A stretch of 64,000 bases of DNA from Serendipita indica DSM 11827 (lineage: Eukaryota; Basidiomycota; Agaricomycetes; Sebacinales; Serendipitaceae), in contig CAJVGD010000046.1 in assembly GCA_910890315.1 (NCBI GenBank), forward strand, positions 186,001-250,000, given 5' to 3'. Below are positions 10,399-24,963 of the stretch, piece by piece. The stretch's first letter is position 1; every line of letters begins with the position of its first letter. Under the pieces are notes generated by a model that made no database searches, had not been told where the DNA came from, and saw only the letters and a list, made by a program, of their open reading frames with translations. Position numbers and translations under genes: made by a program.

Positions 10399-13215
10399 AT
10401 GTTTCCTCGATCCCGTATTTACGAGGCATCTATGGCTACCTTCAAGGGTGCCGAGACTTACGCGCCTCAGCCTTCGGGCTCCCAATCGCTCCAGGCTGAA
10501 GCTAGTTTGAAGGGCGAGACAAATGAACCGTCTCTTGTCGTTGTTGCATGTCAGCAATGGTGCGCTGCTCTCCGAGACTCTTCTCACCGTTGTCTGTTCC
10601 CGCTGGCATGGTTCCGCCACTGACCACAGCCCTCTTTAGTCGAAATCGAAAGGTTAGATGTGACTCTACAAGACCTGTATGCAAGAACTGTACTCGACGC
10701 TCAGAGGCCTGCCTGTACGATGCTGCGCCTAAACGGAGAGGCCCCGACAAGCAAAATAGAAAAAGGCTTTACAAGAAGAGGCCAAGTTTATCACCTCCTG
10801 ATCCTTCCTCAAAGGTTTCCGCATCCACTGCGTCCGACCAGGAGGTGGAGCCCAAACGGAAACGAGCAAGAAAAGCACAGAGCTCGCAAAATGAAAATCG
10901 GGGAGCTGTCTCCCTTCCTGCATCAAGTAACCAAGCTCTACGCCGTCTGGACGTCGATGCGGATTTGGACGAGACGATTCGTGCTGCAGGATTCGGGACA
11001 CTTGAAAGCCTCCTCACGAAGACCGCACAGATGATCACGGAAACCGATATATACATTCCACAAAGCTTTGAAGAGGCCGAATCTCTCGAGACGCGAACGC
11101 CTGGTAGACGGCTCTTTTCGGTAAATGTCCCGGAGCAGGGACACTATACCATCGAGGACCTACTATCTGCAGCGGAAGGTTCTGCGTCAGAACTAGCCAA
11201 CGTCGAACAAAACATTCCAAGAGGCCCGTCTTCGTCCTTTAACCGACAGACATGGTGGGATACTTTATGTCTATGTTACTCAAAGGAAAGTGAACCTGGA
11301 CAAAGTTCTCGTAAAATCTTCCAAGACTTGGGATTTCTGTAAGCGATTCGCTTCCCACGTTGTCTCTGATTTACTAACAATAGTTTAGCCTAGACAATTC
11401 GATCTACTGGCTTTCATTTATACATATTCCAAGGTTTATGGGCAACCTCCACGATCCCAACCGGCGACTCATGGTTCAGCCATCTATCGTATTGTCTGCA
11501 TTAGCAATGTCCACTCTGATGAAATCATCCGAAACGGGTCTAGGTAGTGAAGGGAGGCGGTTTTCTCTCTGGCTTAGAGATGCTGCCCAGGCCTCCTTGG
11601 ACGCCAGTCTCAATGTTGGATGGATAGAGCCAAGTCTAGTTCAGGCAGCATATGTAGGTTTGTTTGATCTTATGTGTGAAAAGGGCTGATCAGCGCCAGT
11701 TCATTGCTTTGTACGAGGCCAGCGCGAACCCAGAGCATTCTTCTGCGAGAGTAACCTCAGCTCTTCAACTCTTGGATTCTCTTATTCACGCCCTCTCTCT
11801 CTCCAACATGGACGCTGGGGAAAAGGGTGTCAGTGTCTACTCTGTAGACGAGATGCCTATCGTGTCGTCGTCCACCTCCCAGCAACTAATCAGTCCCTAT
11901 CCTCTTCAAGGCACCGACGACAACATTTTGGATGTGACCACTTCCATATGTTCCTGTTTGAATCAAACCCCGCCAACCCAGCCGGATTCTTTGAAAGCAA
12001 TGCCCAATGATAACCCGTACGGTGTAAATATGGGTAGGTTTTTGGAGTCGATGATGGCATTTGGTTCCAAGTATCGTGTCTCTCAAAACCAAAAGGGCGT
12101 CATGGATTCTCCGTGGGGCAACGTGGGCGTACAGGCGGACTGGCCGGACCCGACCGACACCATCGAGATTGACAAAGAGGAGAGTCGAAGACTGTGCTGG
12201 AGCGTGATGATGCTGATTTCCACGCTAAGAGAGTACACTCCTCACCTTCAACGCCAAGCTTGGGACTTGCACGTTACGAGACAAGAAAATGTTTGTGATC
12301 TCTATGAGATTGCGTGGATGCCTCTAATCATTCCTGTAGATTGCTCTGTTACTCCCTGGAGAAAAAATGGCCAAGAATCGAACTCGGGCAAAAGACTCGA
12401 TTTGGGCACTTCACTGCCGTGTCGCGCTGTTGTGGAATGCTTGCCAGCGGTTTCGCCACCGACCCGACTGGGAGACTCGACGTATCGAACTATCGACGCA
12501 AGCTTGGATGGAAGCAAATTCCATCGAACAATCATTAGCTCAACATACTTGTCCCGTAGGCAAAGGGATGCTGTATGCTGGCCGAGAATATCTCTTTCAG
12601 TGCGTAGCGCACACTCGCGTCTACTTCGCTCATTTCTGCGCAGACTCAAGCTCCTTATCTCGAAGCAATTCACGCGTTTGATCCCAATCCCCCACACGTA
12701 AGGATCGACCCTTGTATCTGATGATGTGGCTGATTGTGTTTTATAGTCTCAAGTATGAGAGGGATAGTGCTCAAGAATGGCTCAATCATCGAGCCGGTCT
12801 CGCTGCACATGCCCGCAAGGTCGTGTATTTTGTCAGTCGCTTTGGAGCCTCTAGGGCCGCCATAGCACTAGCAAAGAGACCACTGAGCGTGTGGTGGGTA
12901 TGTTCTCAGATTAAGGCCGGCACAGCAGTTTGGAAGGCCGACAATACCTTTACCCAAGCCTTGGAGCAGTCGCTCGACTTCCTCGCCATAGGAGATTTTC
13001 TTACCTGCATGTGGCAGAGCAAAGGCCAGACGGATTATTACAACAGCCTTAGGGAAGAGCTTCTTCAATCTTGCCAACTTGCTGGTATCCACGTCCCAGA
13101 AGCAATTCCAATTCCTGGCCTTTCCTCGACTCAGGCAACGATGATCCCATCTCCTCTGCTTATCAACTATCCGCCACCAATTGCATTGGCCGAGGTGCAG
13201 TATAATTTATCATAG
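10399..13215 (+). CDS. Zn2Cys6 fungal transcription factor
   Basis: Seven exons (10399-10559, 10640-11338, 11389-11653, 11700-12290, 12340-12603, 12644-12697, 12754-13215) give 831 residues. The first intron splits the zinc cluster. Joined, it reads ACQQCRNRKVRCDSTRPVC followed by KNC and, six residues on, a last Cys, with cysteines at about 51, 54, 61, 68, 71 and 78 in the standard C-x2-C-x6-C-x6-C-x2-C-x6-C spacing. A basic linker follows (KRRGPDKQNRKRLYKKR, then EPKRKRARKAQ). The middle region (from LSFIHIPRFMGNLHDPN to about residue 700) has the look of the fungal-specific regulatory domain, including the SRRLCWSVMMLISTLREY block. It is a nuclear DNA-binding regulator; its targets are unknown. 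Its position just after the laccase suggests, but does not show, a regulatory link. Confidence 0.88.
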
Positions 13216-13303
13216 AGAGGCCCAGAATCCGTATATATGCGGTTTCACTGGAATGTACATGATTAGATTGTTACAAGTAGCGCTATTTATCTCAAACAAT
13301 CCT

Positions 13304-14793
13304 TCAAATACCAAACGACAATCCTCCGCGCATGGTATGAGTATACTCGAATTCGCGCACAGCCGGCTTGGTGGTACTCTGCTTCGGCGGATCTTCTACA
13401 CTCTGAAGTTTCCGGGAGTTGCGAGTCTCGACAGGCGAAGCGATCGAATCATGCCCTACGGTGTCAGGAGCGTTGATGCCAGATGTAGATGGCGTTTGCG
13501 ACAAGTCGATGACTAGATTCCCGTCTTCTTTGTCAATGCTTTTGACAGTATTAATCGTCAAAGCCCGTGGACGATCTTTCTGCATTGCCTCTTCATGGAC
13601 CTGCGTGCTTATAGGTAACGTCCCGCCGGTCCGAAGGACCGCATTCTCTCCTTCAACAATCTTCAAGGCACCTTTGAGTGCCTCGCGCTCTTGACGGACA
13701 TTTTGCAATTCTTCCTCAATTTGCGCGCGCTGCTGGCGTTCGGTAGCCACCATACGGTTTGCCTACGAAACATTGGCCCCTAGCAACAAAGATGCACGAG
13801 AGCTCACCTCTTCAAATAGCGCCTGGCTTAGACTCTCGAGCTCCTCTTCGAGCTTTTGCTTCTCCTGGACTGCTTTGCTCGTACTGGCACGCTCCCGTTG
13901 CAACGCCTGTGCAAGCTCTTCTTCTCGCTTGGAAGAGCCACGTGATCCAGTTCCAGCACCATTCCCACTGTGTAGTGATGGCATAGATGGCGACGTGAGT
14001 CCACTTGGTCCCCGCGTATTGACCGGTGAGGGAGCGGTCGGGCTATCGATGGACGAATTAGGAGTGTGTAATCGCGCGCTACTAGTACTGATATTATGGA
14101 CATGGTGTGGTACGGGTGATGTTGCCGCATTCCCGCCTGTTTCTCCCCGGAGAAATTTGAAGAATCCAGTTTTAGGAATAGGCGTATGTGCGGTCCCTGA
14201 AGAAGGACTAGATGTGCTAGGGAATGTACCGGGCATCGGTGAGGATGAACGGGCCCAGCCGACGTCCGGACGACGACCAGCGGCGTCCTTCTTCAACGCT
14301 TCTTCCAGCATCTCTGTATTAGAGAGTGCTAATGCGAGGTTTGAACGAGTCACAGTGAGCGTGTTCTCTAGTTCCGTCTGAGCTTTCAAAGAGTTTCGTA
14401 GCATGCTGGCCTATAGGATCAAGTAAGTGACCATCACGCACCAAATCATCAGCAGTAGCAAGCCAGATAAGTGTGCAATACACGACGTACCAGCTCCTCT
14501 ACGCGCCCAATCATCCGTCCGAGTGCATCTTTGACATCGTCTTCAGTCTCGAGTGACTGCCAGACCTTGATGGCCCGTTCCCTATCAGCAGCAGCAGTAG
14601 CTATTGGATTTTCGTTTATACTGGCGCTCTCTTTCTGCTGAGAATCTACCTGGCCACCATCCTGTAGGGGAGCAACTGCTAATTTTGCACTAGCTGGTTC
14701 GTCATTCGTCACTAGAGAGACACTAGGCTTGTCTTGGGTTGACACTGATGCATAATGGCCATCATCCAGCGCGGCCTCATTGTGAGCGGACAT
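13304..14793 (-). CDS. SEC2/Rabin-type Rab guanine nucleotide exchange factor
   Basis: Three exons (14793-14491, 14410-13808, 13762-13304) give 454 residues. The Sec2p domain forms a coiled coil that activates the secretory Rab (Sec4/Rab8) on post-Golgi vesicles. The signature is in the last third: KLEEELESLSQALFEEANRM continuing VATERQQRAQIEEELQNVRQ and then GALKIVEGEN; the intron 13763-13807 falls inside it. The N-terminal half contains another coiled segment (MLRNSLKAQTELENTLTVTR) and a long Ser/Pro-rich linker. Start chosen at MSAHNEAALDDG; the frame upstream opens with a TTG codon. The LysM gene ends 94 bp upstream on the same strand. Family assignment is from the coiled-coil motif. Confidence 0.8.
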
Positions 14794-14886
14794 GGTCGAC
14801 TCCAAAGTTGTATCACGGATTGAGCTTTGAATGCCATGGAGTAGATATTTACGCGAACATAAAGTTAAAATATAGACTAATCTCTC

Positions 14887-17016
14887 CTAATGACTCATGG
14901 GATCTATCCATCCACTACCATATCCCGCGCTTGGAGGAGAGTTGGACAGGGATGGCAACTCCATGGTCTTGGGTGCAAGCTGCTTGGTGATGACGCCAGA
15001 CAGTCTAGATGGTTGCTTATCTTCCATCGATTCATTGGGACGATGCTTGACCTTGACCCTCCGCCTCATCTTCTGACGAGTAGACTCGGACGAAGTCGCA
15101 CCCGCTCCTTTCAGTTCGTCAAGCTCGACATCTTCGTCTCCAGAAACGTTTCCACTGCCTGGCGTGGATCCACTCGCACTCCTCACTGTTTCGAAGGAGA
15201 CACGAGAGGTAATGTTGAGCTCGTTCAAGGATGGGAAGACGTTGAAGATGGAAGTCGGGAGTGGGCTTCTCGACGGCGATGTTGTTCGACTGCTGGATGT
15301 AAGGCCAGGTGACGGTCCAGGTGGACCTAGCGTGCTGAAAGGAGTGGATGTGACTCCGTTTTCCAGTTCCCAGCGTCGCATAGTACCAGCAGATATGGTG
15401 GATGGGTGAGGGTTCGAGGTGAAGATCGAGGTAGAGGGGACTGACGGTGGTGGAAAGTAGGAGAGCTCGGACAAGGGAACCTTTTTCATAGAAGGGGTCG
15501 AGTTGAGAGACTTTGATGGCGTCAAAGAGGAAGTTGAGGCTGATAAAGAGACGTTGGAACCAGATGGTGAGCTTGAAATGCCATAATCAGACTTTGAAGG
15601 TGAAGAGTCTACGACATTGCCTTGTGAGACTTGTCGACGTTGTCGACGGGGGCTTAAGTCAATGAGTTCACCGGACCGTCCAACCAGATTGCCACCTGTG
15701 TTTCCGGTATTCACTGAAGAAACGGGGATATAAAGCACCTTTCTCAGGTGAATCGTGTCCGACGCCCACATCTTGTTGCATTTTCGCAGTTGCGCAACTG
15801 TGATGCCATACTTGAGCGCGACTCCAGCCAAAGAGTCTGTAGGCAAGACCTAAATGGGTCTTAGATGAGGTCTGGCGCACTGGAATATACTCACCTTGTG
15901 CTCAAACACCTCTGCCTCGCCAGTGTCGTTTGCCTTTGTCCCCTCAATTTCTCCGAGTATGTCCACACCAGCGTCAGATACAAGCGTCTTCGGGGTCTCC
16001 CTTTCGACTCTTGTTGTCCGTCTCGACAAGGAAGGGGTGGTCGTCTGCGAGATATCGTTCTCTTCAAGAGGCCCCGTCACCCTACGGGCTTCATTGGCGT
16101 GAATATCCTCCAGTACTCTTGCAGGCCTTGTATCTCTCCCTCTCCCGAGCTCAGCGTCGGGTGGCTTTGAAATGGGACGACCCCACACGTCCAGGTAGGC
16201 GTGACCTCCTTGACCGCCATTTGCCGAAGGATCATATCCACTAATTGGGCTAATTGCCTCGTTCCACAACGTCTCGACCTCTCCCCAGAGCTTTGAACCA
16301 AAGACGGTCTTGAGACCAGAGGAAAAGGGGCCTGCAAGTCCTGCTCGCTGCTTTCCTTTTCCTTGTACCAATGCTGTGCGTGCTTTGCCTTCTCGTGTCT
16401 TGTCATTTGCGTCCCAGTCCCACGGATCTGATACAGCCTCTGGGCTAATGAATGAGTTGCCGCTAGGCTGGGTATCCCGTGGGTGAGGTTGATTGTCGTT
16501 ACTCAATGTGTTCGACATCTTTCGGGATTGTAGGGGTCGCTTGGGAGTGCTAGAGGCGGATGTAGGTGCGTAGCTACTCAACGAGGGTGTGGAGCCGTTA
16601 GCGGAAGCGGAATCGGCATACATGACAGATGAACTAGGCTTTGAGTAGGAGTTTGTCCGAAATCCTTGATCCTCGTCAACTTTGACTACACCATCGGCGG
16701 ATTGTGATCCTATTTCGCTTCGTTGGCGGCGAATCCGCGGCCGTATGCCTGCAGCTAGCAATGAGTCTCCTTCTCTCTCGCTAGATGCGAGTCGCGATGT
16801 AGCGTATGTGATCGTGGTGCTGCTACTGCCTCCAGCGAGCGAGGTCGATCTGCCGCGGGGCACATACTCGTCGGTGACCGTTAGAAGGTTCGATGTGCTT
16901 CTATTTGATGGTTGGAATGGCTCTTGTGAGGAGTGTAAGCTGGCCCACGGGTTCTGAGCCGTAGGTGTTGGCGGTTCTATTCTGTGTGAGTGTTCCCAAG
17001 CTGCTCCATCGTTCAT
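14887..17016 (-). CDS. LysM-domain protein, probably intracellular
   Basis: Two exons (17016-15895 and 15849-14887) encode 694 residues. A single LysM module begins near residue 375: VLPTDSLAGVALKYGITVAQ then LRKCNKMWASDTIHLRK and VLYIPV, matching the usual D-x-L-x-x-IA-x-K-Y-G and N-x-x-x-x-x-x-I-x-x-x-x-L-x-I-P pattern. There is no signal peptide (start MNDGAAWEHSHRI) and the rest is Ser/Pro-rich and low in structure. The module is therefore more like the intracellular LysM proteins of eukaryotes than secreted chitin-binding effectors. A conserved-looking patch AYLDVWGRPISKPPDAE precedes the module. Function is unknown. The gene is divergent from RSP5, with 259 bp between start codons. Confidence 0.75.
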
Positions 17017-17275
17017 GGTAGACGTTTAATGTTGATTATCTGCTCTTCATGAACGAAAAGACGAGCCCAAAGGTGGTAGCACGAGGCTGGTCGAGGACAA
17101 GTGGCATCGACCACAGACACCGCCAAATTTCTTACAATTTAGAAATGGTCAGTCGAGTGAGACAAAGTTCTAGATTTATTGTTCTAATTATGCGAATGAT
17201 CTCCCTTTGAACGCGCTGTCGACGGGCGAGCTCAGTTTGCGACGCTTTGACCTCGCCCACCACTGCTAGGACTGC

Positions 17276-20705
<3,430 letters not shown>

Positions 20706-20959
20706 ATGCGGACACTCTGTACTCTACGCTTTCGATTCATCGACGCAATCCCTTTTCGGTTTCTGTCCCCCTTCGCTTTGATAGCTACTGCGGCCGTCGT
20801 TTACATGTTTTGTAATGGTTCATTTTTTTCAAATACAACGGTTCTGTCATTTAGTCGCCTCGAGGGTTGAGATTCTCACCGGCCGCAGCACCTTCGGACA
20901 CAGGTTGTGGGGGCCGAGGCAGATAAGACTTGACCTCCTCCTTCGTCTGTAATGCGACT

Positions 20960-22341
20960 ATGGTCCTAAACAAGACAGACTCTCCATTTCCAGAACCATT
21001 TGGGGGTGTTCCTGTCCTGTACGATGTTGTCCCGACGAGTATTTTCCTCCTAGGTTTTACCATCTTGACCGGGATCAACATCTCCTATATGTTCACCAAG
21101 ACACGGCATACAAACGTCAAGTTCGCAAGCATATTAGTTCCCATCGAACGCCTTATCATACTCTCGTTTCGTATCGTGGCGAGCGTGTACACTGGAGCAC
21201 GCGAGAGCTGGGCCTTTCTCGAATATCCTCAAGTTGGACTAGGAACTGGTATCGTCATCCTGTTCCAAGAGCAGGTTTATCTCCTCGTCTGCGCCGTGAC
21301 AAGTGCCACGCGGGAAGACGTCAACTTTGAAGACTGGATACGGATGACGGAAAAGGACCCAAAGACGGCGGCCCATCGACGAGAGGAGAGAGTGGCGATC
21401 AGAAAGTGGGGTGGTAATATGGAATTGGTGGTTGGCATGTTCCAGTTTCTCCAGATCTGGAGTGGTTTCCAAACGACGAGCGTACATTATAGGCTACCCA
21501 TAGTGTGGGTTAACGCATTTCGGTGCGTACAAAAGAGTTCATCTGACGAGATACTGATTTCAGTTGTTAGCTTTTGCGCAAACTGTGCGATCCTTTTCGC
21601 AATGATCGGTCTCCTGTCCATGGTTCACAAGCAGAAAGACATAGAGTCTATCAATATCGTCGCCCTGAAACGACAGCGTATGGCTCTCAGTTTCCTCGTC
21701 ATCGTCCCAATTTTCCGCGCGGCCACATCCTTTCAAACGATCCCGAGCCTCACTGCCTCGAGTTCAAGAGTCCCCACCAAACTCTTCTTCTACCTCTGCC
21801 AGCTACTACCAGAGCTTATCGCATGCTCCATCACCATCCTAACGGACTATCGCAATCTCGTTGACACAGGCATCCATGGCGATTGGCCACGGAGCCGCAT
21901 TGAACGCGGCTTGCCCGTTATTCCTCCATTCCTATATGCCATCGGGCTGATGTTCATGCCGTGGAAGTGGCGTCTCTGGAGTTGTATCTCCGCTCGCAAA
22001 CAAATGAGAGAGGCGAGGATCGAGCGAGAAGGGCTATGGTAGAGGAGCGTGAACGGCTGCTACCGATTCGTTCGTCCGCTGGATGGGCATCTTCGATCGA
22101 ACTCTCAACCCTCGGTGGGACTCCATCGTCATCATCGACGATGCAGGTCTCCAACCAAGAAAAGACGAGTGCATGGCCTGCGACGCCCTCTCGGTCGTCG
22201 TTAAAGACATCATCCTCTTCTAGCTCATATAAAACCTCGGCATCCAGTACCACACACGTTTCAAAATTGGTCACCGAGGTGAACCTTTGGAGACCTAGCC
22301 TTCCGTCTGCGTTCTCATTCAAAGACGAATCTCATTCATGA
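20960..22341 (+). CDS. Multi-pass (about seven-helix) membrane protein of unknown function, one apparent frameshift
   Basis: The protein begins MVLNKTDSPFPEPFGG with an N-glycosylation-like site and continues through several hydrophobic spans, for example TSIFLLGFTILTGINISYMF, LGTGIVILFQEQVYLLVCAV, FCANCAILFAMIGLLSMV and LPVIPPFLYAIGLMFMPW. The frame stops at 22042, but the next frame continues directly with AMVEERERLLPIRSS and a Ser-rich tail to 22341. One extra A in the AA run near 22029 would restore RIEREREAMV-like continuity, so the natural end is probably 22341 (about 460 residues). A possible 48-bp in-frame intron at 21521-21570 would remove a few residues. I do not recognise the family with confidence; the layout resembles fungal membrane proteins of the DUF3112 type, which is only a guess. 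Confidence 0.6.
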
Positions 22342-22445
22342 AGCATCTCTTCTATCATATATCTCATCATACTTATAGAACTCATTGTGAACATATTCGA
22401 ACAATGCTACTAGTAGTCCGAAAAAGGCAGATGGGCGGCTGATCG

Positions 22446-22467
22446 TATTCGAATCATGATTCGAATA
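22446..22467. repeat. Perfect 22-bp palindrome
   Basis: The 22 bases are identical to their reverse complement, centred on TCATGA. Allowing one mismatched pair it extends to 30 bp (22442-22471). It lies in the 282-bp gap between the 3' ends of the convergent membrane-protein and TFIIA genes. Confidence 0.8.
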
Positions 22468-22623
22468 TGATGCAGGTTTTGTGAAATTTTGAAGACATTC
22501 AGCAGTCAATTACACCCTAATGATCCTATAGCGCAAGGAGCGGACGAGTTTGCAGAACGGAATACTCTTTAGCGAACAGCGCAGCTGGCTTCCTGAGATA
22601 ACTTCAAGATCCTTCGTAAAATT

Positions 22624-24277
22624 TCACCAATCGAATTCGCTAGAGGCAAGTCAAGCTAAAATCCAGAGTAGGGATCTCCTACTCACCCAGTGCACCTTCC
22701 AAACAGGTAATCTTTGCCATTGGCATGAACCATGCCGTCTCTGAAGACAACCTTCCATCTCGTCTTGACACGCGTAACCTTTGTCCCGTTAGTGAGCCAC
22801 CTGGAAAAGAGTCTGCATATAATTTTTACCTTGTCGTATGTGCAATAAGTGACATCCGCATCAGGATCGCTGCCGGGTTGTTCCTGAGGACCTTCATCAT
22901 CATCCGTATCATCGAGATCAGAATTGATATCTTCTGAGGGTTGTGCTGGTACGTTGGGATTGCGAGCAAAGGAGCTATTAGAACCACCTCCCAAAGAAGG
23001 TTTCACGTCTTCCTCTGGCGGTGGCTTGATGAGAAGAGAAGGATGAAGAATCTTGTTACCCATAGGGGGGGTGTTCATCGAGGGCAGGTTCAAGGGAGGC
23101 AGAGTAAGAGGTGGGGGACCGCCAGCACGTACGATGCCGGTGCCAGACGAGACAGGCGGGAGGTTGAGAGGCGGAAGCGTATTGAGAGGAGGAACAGGTG
23201 GCGTAGAGGAAGATGGACCATCCACTTGTGGGATTATGTCAAATGTGGCGTGCTGGCTAGTATCCACATTTGCCAGGCGCGCCTCGGCCATCCACGGGTA
23301 TCGCTGTACCAGCCATTGACGCTTCCGGAGAGACACACTACCCTCTTCATCGCCTTCTTCCTCATCCCACGTGCCGTCCACTTGTGGCATTTTGACTTGA
23401 GAGGCAGACGAACCAGCAGCACCAGCACCATATGGCGCGGCGCCACGGTTAAGCATGAGGACGTTCCGGTTATCTGTCATCCCTCCTGGGGGTACACCGT
23501 AACCGGGGACTCCTCTGTTGGCGCCGTATGCGTTTAGGGCATTCATGTTTTGGGGGTATGAACTCAGTGGAGGCACGGCACCCATGTTGCTCAGAGGTGG
23601 CAAAGAAATCGAAGGGAGTCCTTGGAGAGATGGGTTGTAAGACGCATGGTTGGTACGAGACATGCCGCCGACAGAGGGCGGGTTACCGACAGCTGGTAAA
23701 CTTCGATCTATTGGCTCCGCTTTGACAGGAGGGTTAGAGAAACTCGAAGAACTCGTTCGGGTGTACGCATTGGTCACGTTTCCGACGGAATTTGTGCGAC
23801 TGGCCCCTCGCGAGTTGGGGATTGTCGGTGAGTTGGTTCTATGAATGTTTGGCGAACCGGTACGCGACACTCCGCCACTTGCAGCCACTGAACCGATGCC
23901 ATTGTATTGAGCGGCGTGGGGATTGCTGCTCGCAGAGGCCTGCGAGTCTGAAAAGTCTGCGGCTCGAGAGGCGTGGACGCGGGATTCCCATTTCTAAGAG
24001 TATGATTAGCATGCGTAATATGGAGAATTTGGGGAGGAGAAACAAGCTTGGTTGATCAAGCCGTATTGATGGTTAGAAAGCAAAAAAGCAGTGTAACAAG
24101 GGACGTCTTCCTGACCTGCTGAAGCGTCAAGAGCACGTCTTCACCCACACCGAACTCGTCAAAATCAGGTTTCAAGGAACCAATGACCTCGTCTATAATA
24201 GAGCGATACACCGTTGGCTGTGGCCGAGTTTGGAAAGCCAAACCAGTGTGGATAAGCCGTCCATCAGAATTAGACAT
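22624..24277 (-). CDS. TOA1: Transcription initiation factor TFIIA large subunit
   Basis: Four exons (24277-24116, 23993-22830, 22778-22687, 22639-22624) give 477 residues. TFIIA binds TBP at the TATA box and stabilises the preinitiation complex. Both conserved ends are present. The N-terminal four-helix half contains VYRSIIDEVIGSLKPDFDEF then KWESRVHASRAADF. The C-terminal beta-barrel half contains DADVTYCTYDKVTRVKTRWK and DGMVHANGKDYLFGRCTGEF, ending DW. Between them is a long Ser/Pro/Asn-rich linker and an acidic stretch (SDLDDTDDDEG), as in other TFIIA alpha-beta proteins. The last exon is only 16 bases and supplies the conserved ending, which supports the 47-bp intron 22640-22686. The first intron is 122 bp. 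Confidence 0.95.
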
Positions 24278-24963
24278 TGTTCGAGGGTTAATTACGAGTT
24301 TGGGACGGCCACAAACGGGTGCAGCCAGGATCCGTCAGGGAGCCATGGGCGCACAGTGGAGACGTTGATGGCACAGTGCACGTCGTTTGAATGATGATAT
24401 GTGCATATTTTATATCGATATTTGCATGCATTGATTGTCAGAGACACGAAATAGTTGGCGTAGAGCGCGGAGAGGACGCGGAATATCAGCATTCTGGCAT
24501 TCCACACAGTCACAGAAACAGATTGAAAGAGATGGATGCGGCACAGAACATACCACGATTTTATTCGACATTTTCGAGGGTCAGCAGTGGAGACCAACTT
24601 CGTCTGCACCACATTTCGCGGGAAATCTGCGCGCGGTATTCGCACTTTGAACACATCATTGGTGCTTATTTCTTTTATTTGAAACTCTTGCTTAATGCTC
24701 ATCTGCTCTGCTGTGTCTCGCTGTAGCTCGCCCAAAGATCGACAAGCTCGCCGCCCAGCTGTCGGCGTCTTTTCTAGAACAAATTTCCAGCCCATAGACC
24801 CATAATCTGCACGAAAACGAGCTCGAGGATACGCCAGTCGGCCGTGGTCACTCCCGACGTAATCTCTGCGCCCTTTTGACCGTCTCTCCTCTGGTGATAT
24901 ATAAAACTAGACCCGCCGAGTCCCAGAGACGCACAGTCTCTTATAATCAGCACGCTATATGCC
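24278..24963. other. Intergenic region between divergent TOA1 and F-box genes
   Basis: A 686-bp shared promoter region. The frames inside it are short and unconvincing. The only site I can point to is a TATA box at 24898 for the right-hand gene. Confidence 0.6.
24898..24906 (+). promoter_or_regulatory. TATA box of the F-box gene
   Basis: TATATAAAA lies 66 bp upstream of the ATG at 24964. Seen directly; role inferred from position. Confidence 0.55.

Noticed and set aside
14887-17016. Secreted chitin-binding LysM effector
   Set aside because: No signal peptide, only one LysM module inside a 694-residue Ser-rich protein, so an intracellular protein is more likely.
24292-24795. 167-residue minus-strand frame upstream of TOA1
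   Set aside because: It lies in the TOA1/F-box shared promoter, has no recognisable motif and opens close to the TOA1 start; treated as chance.
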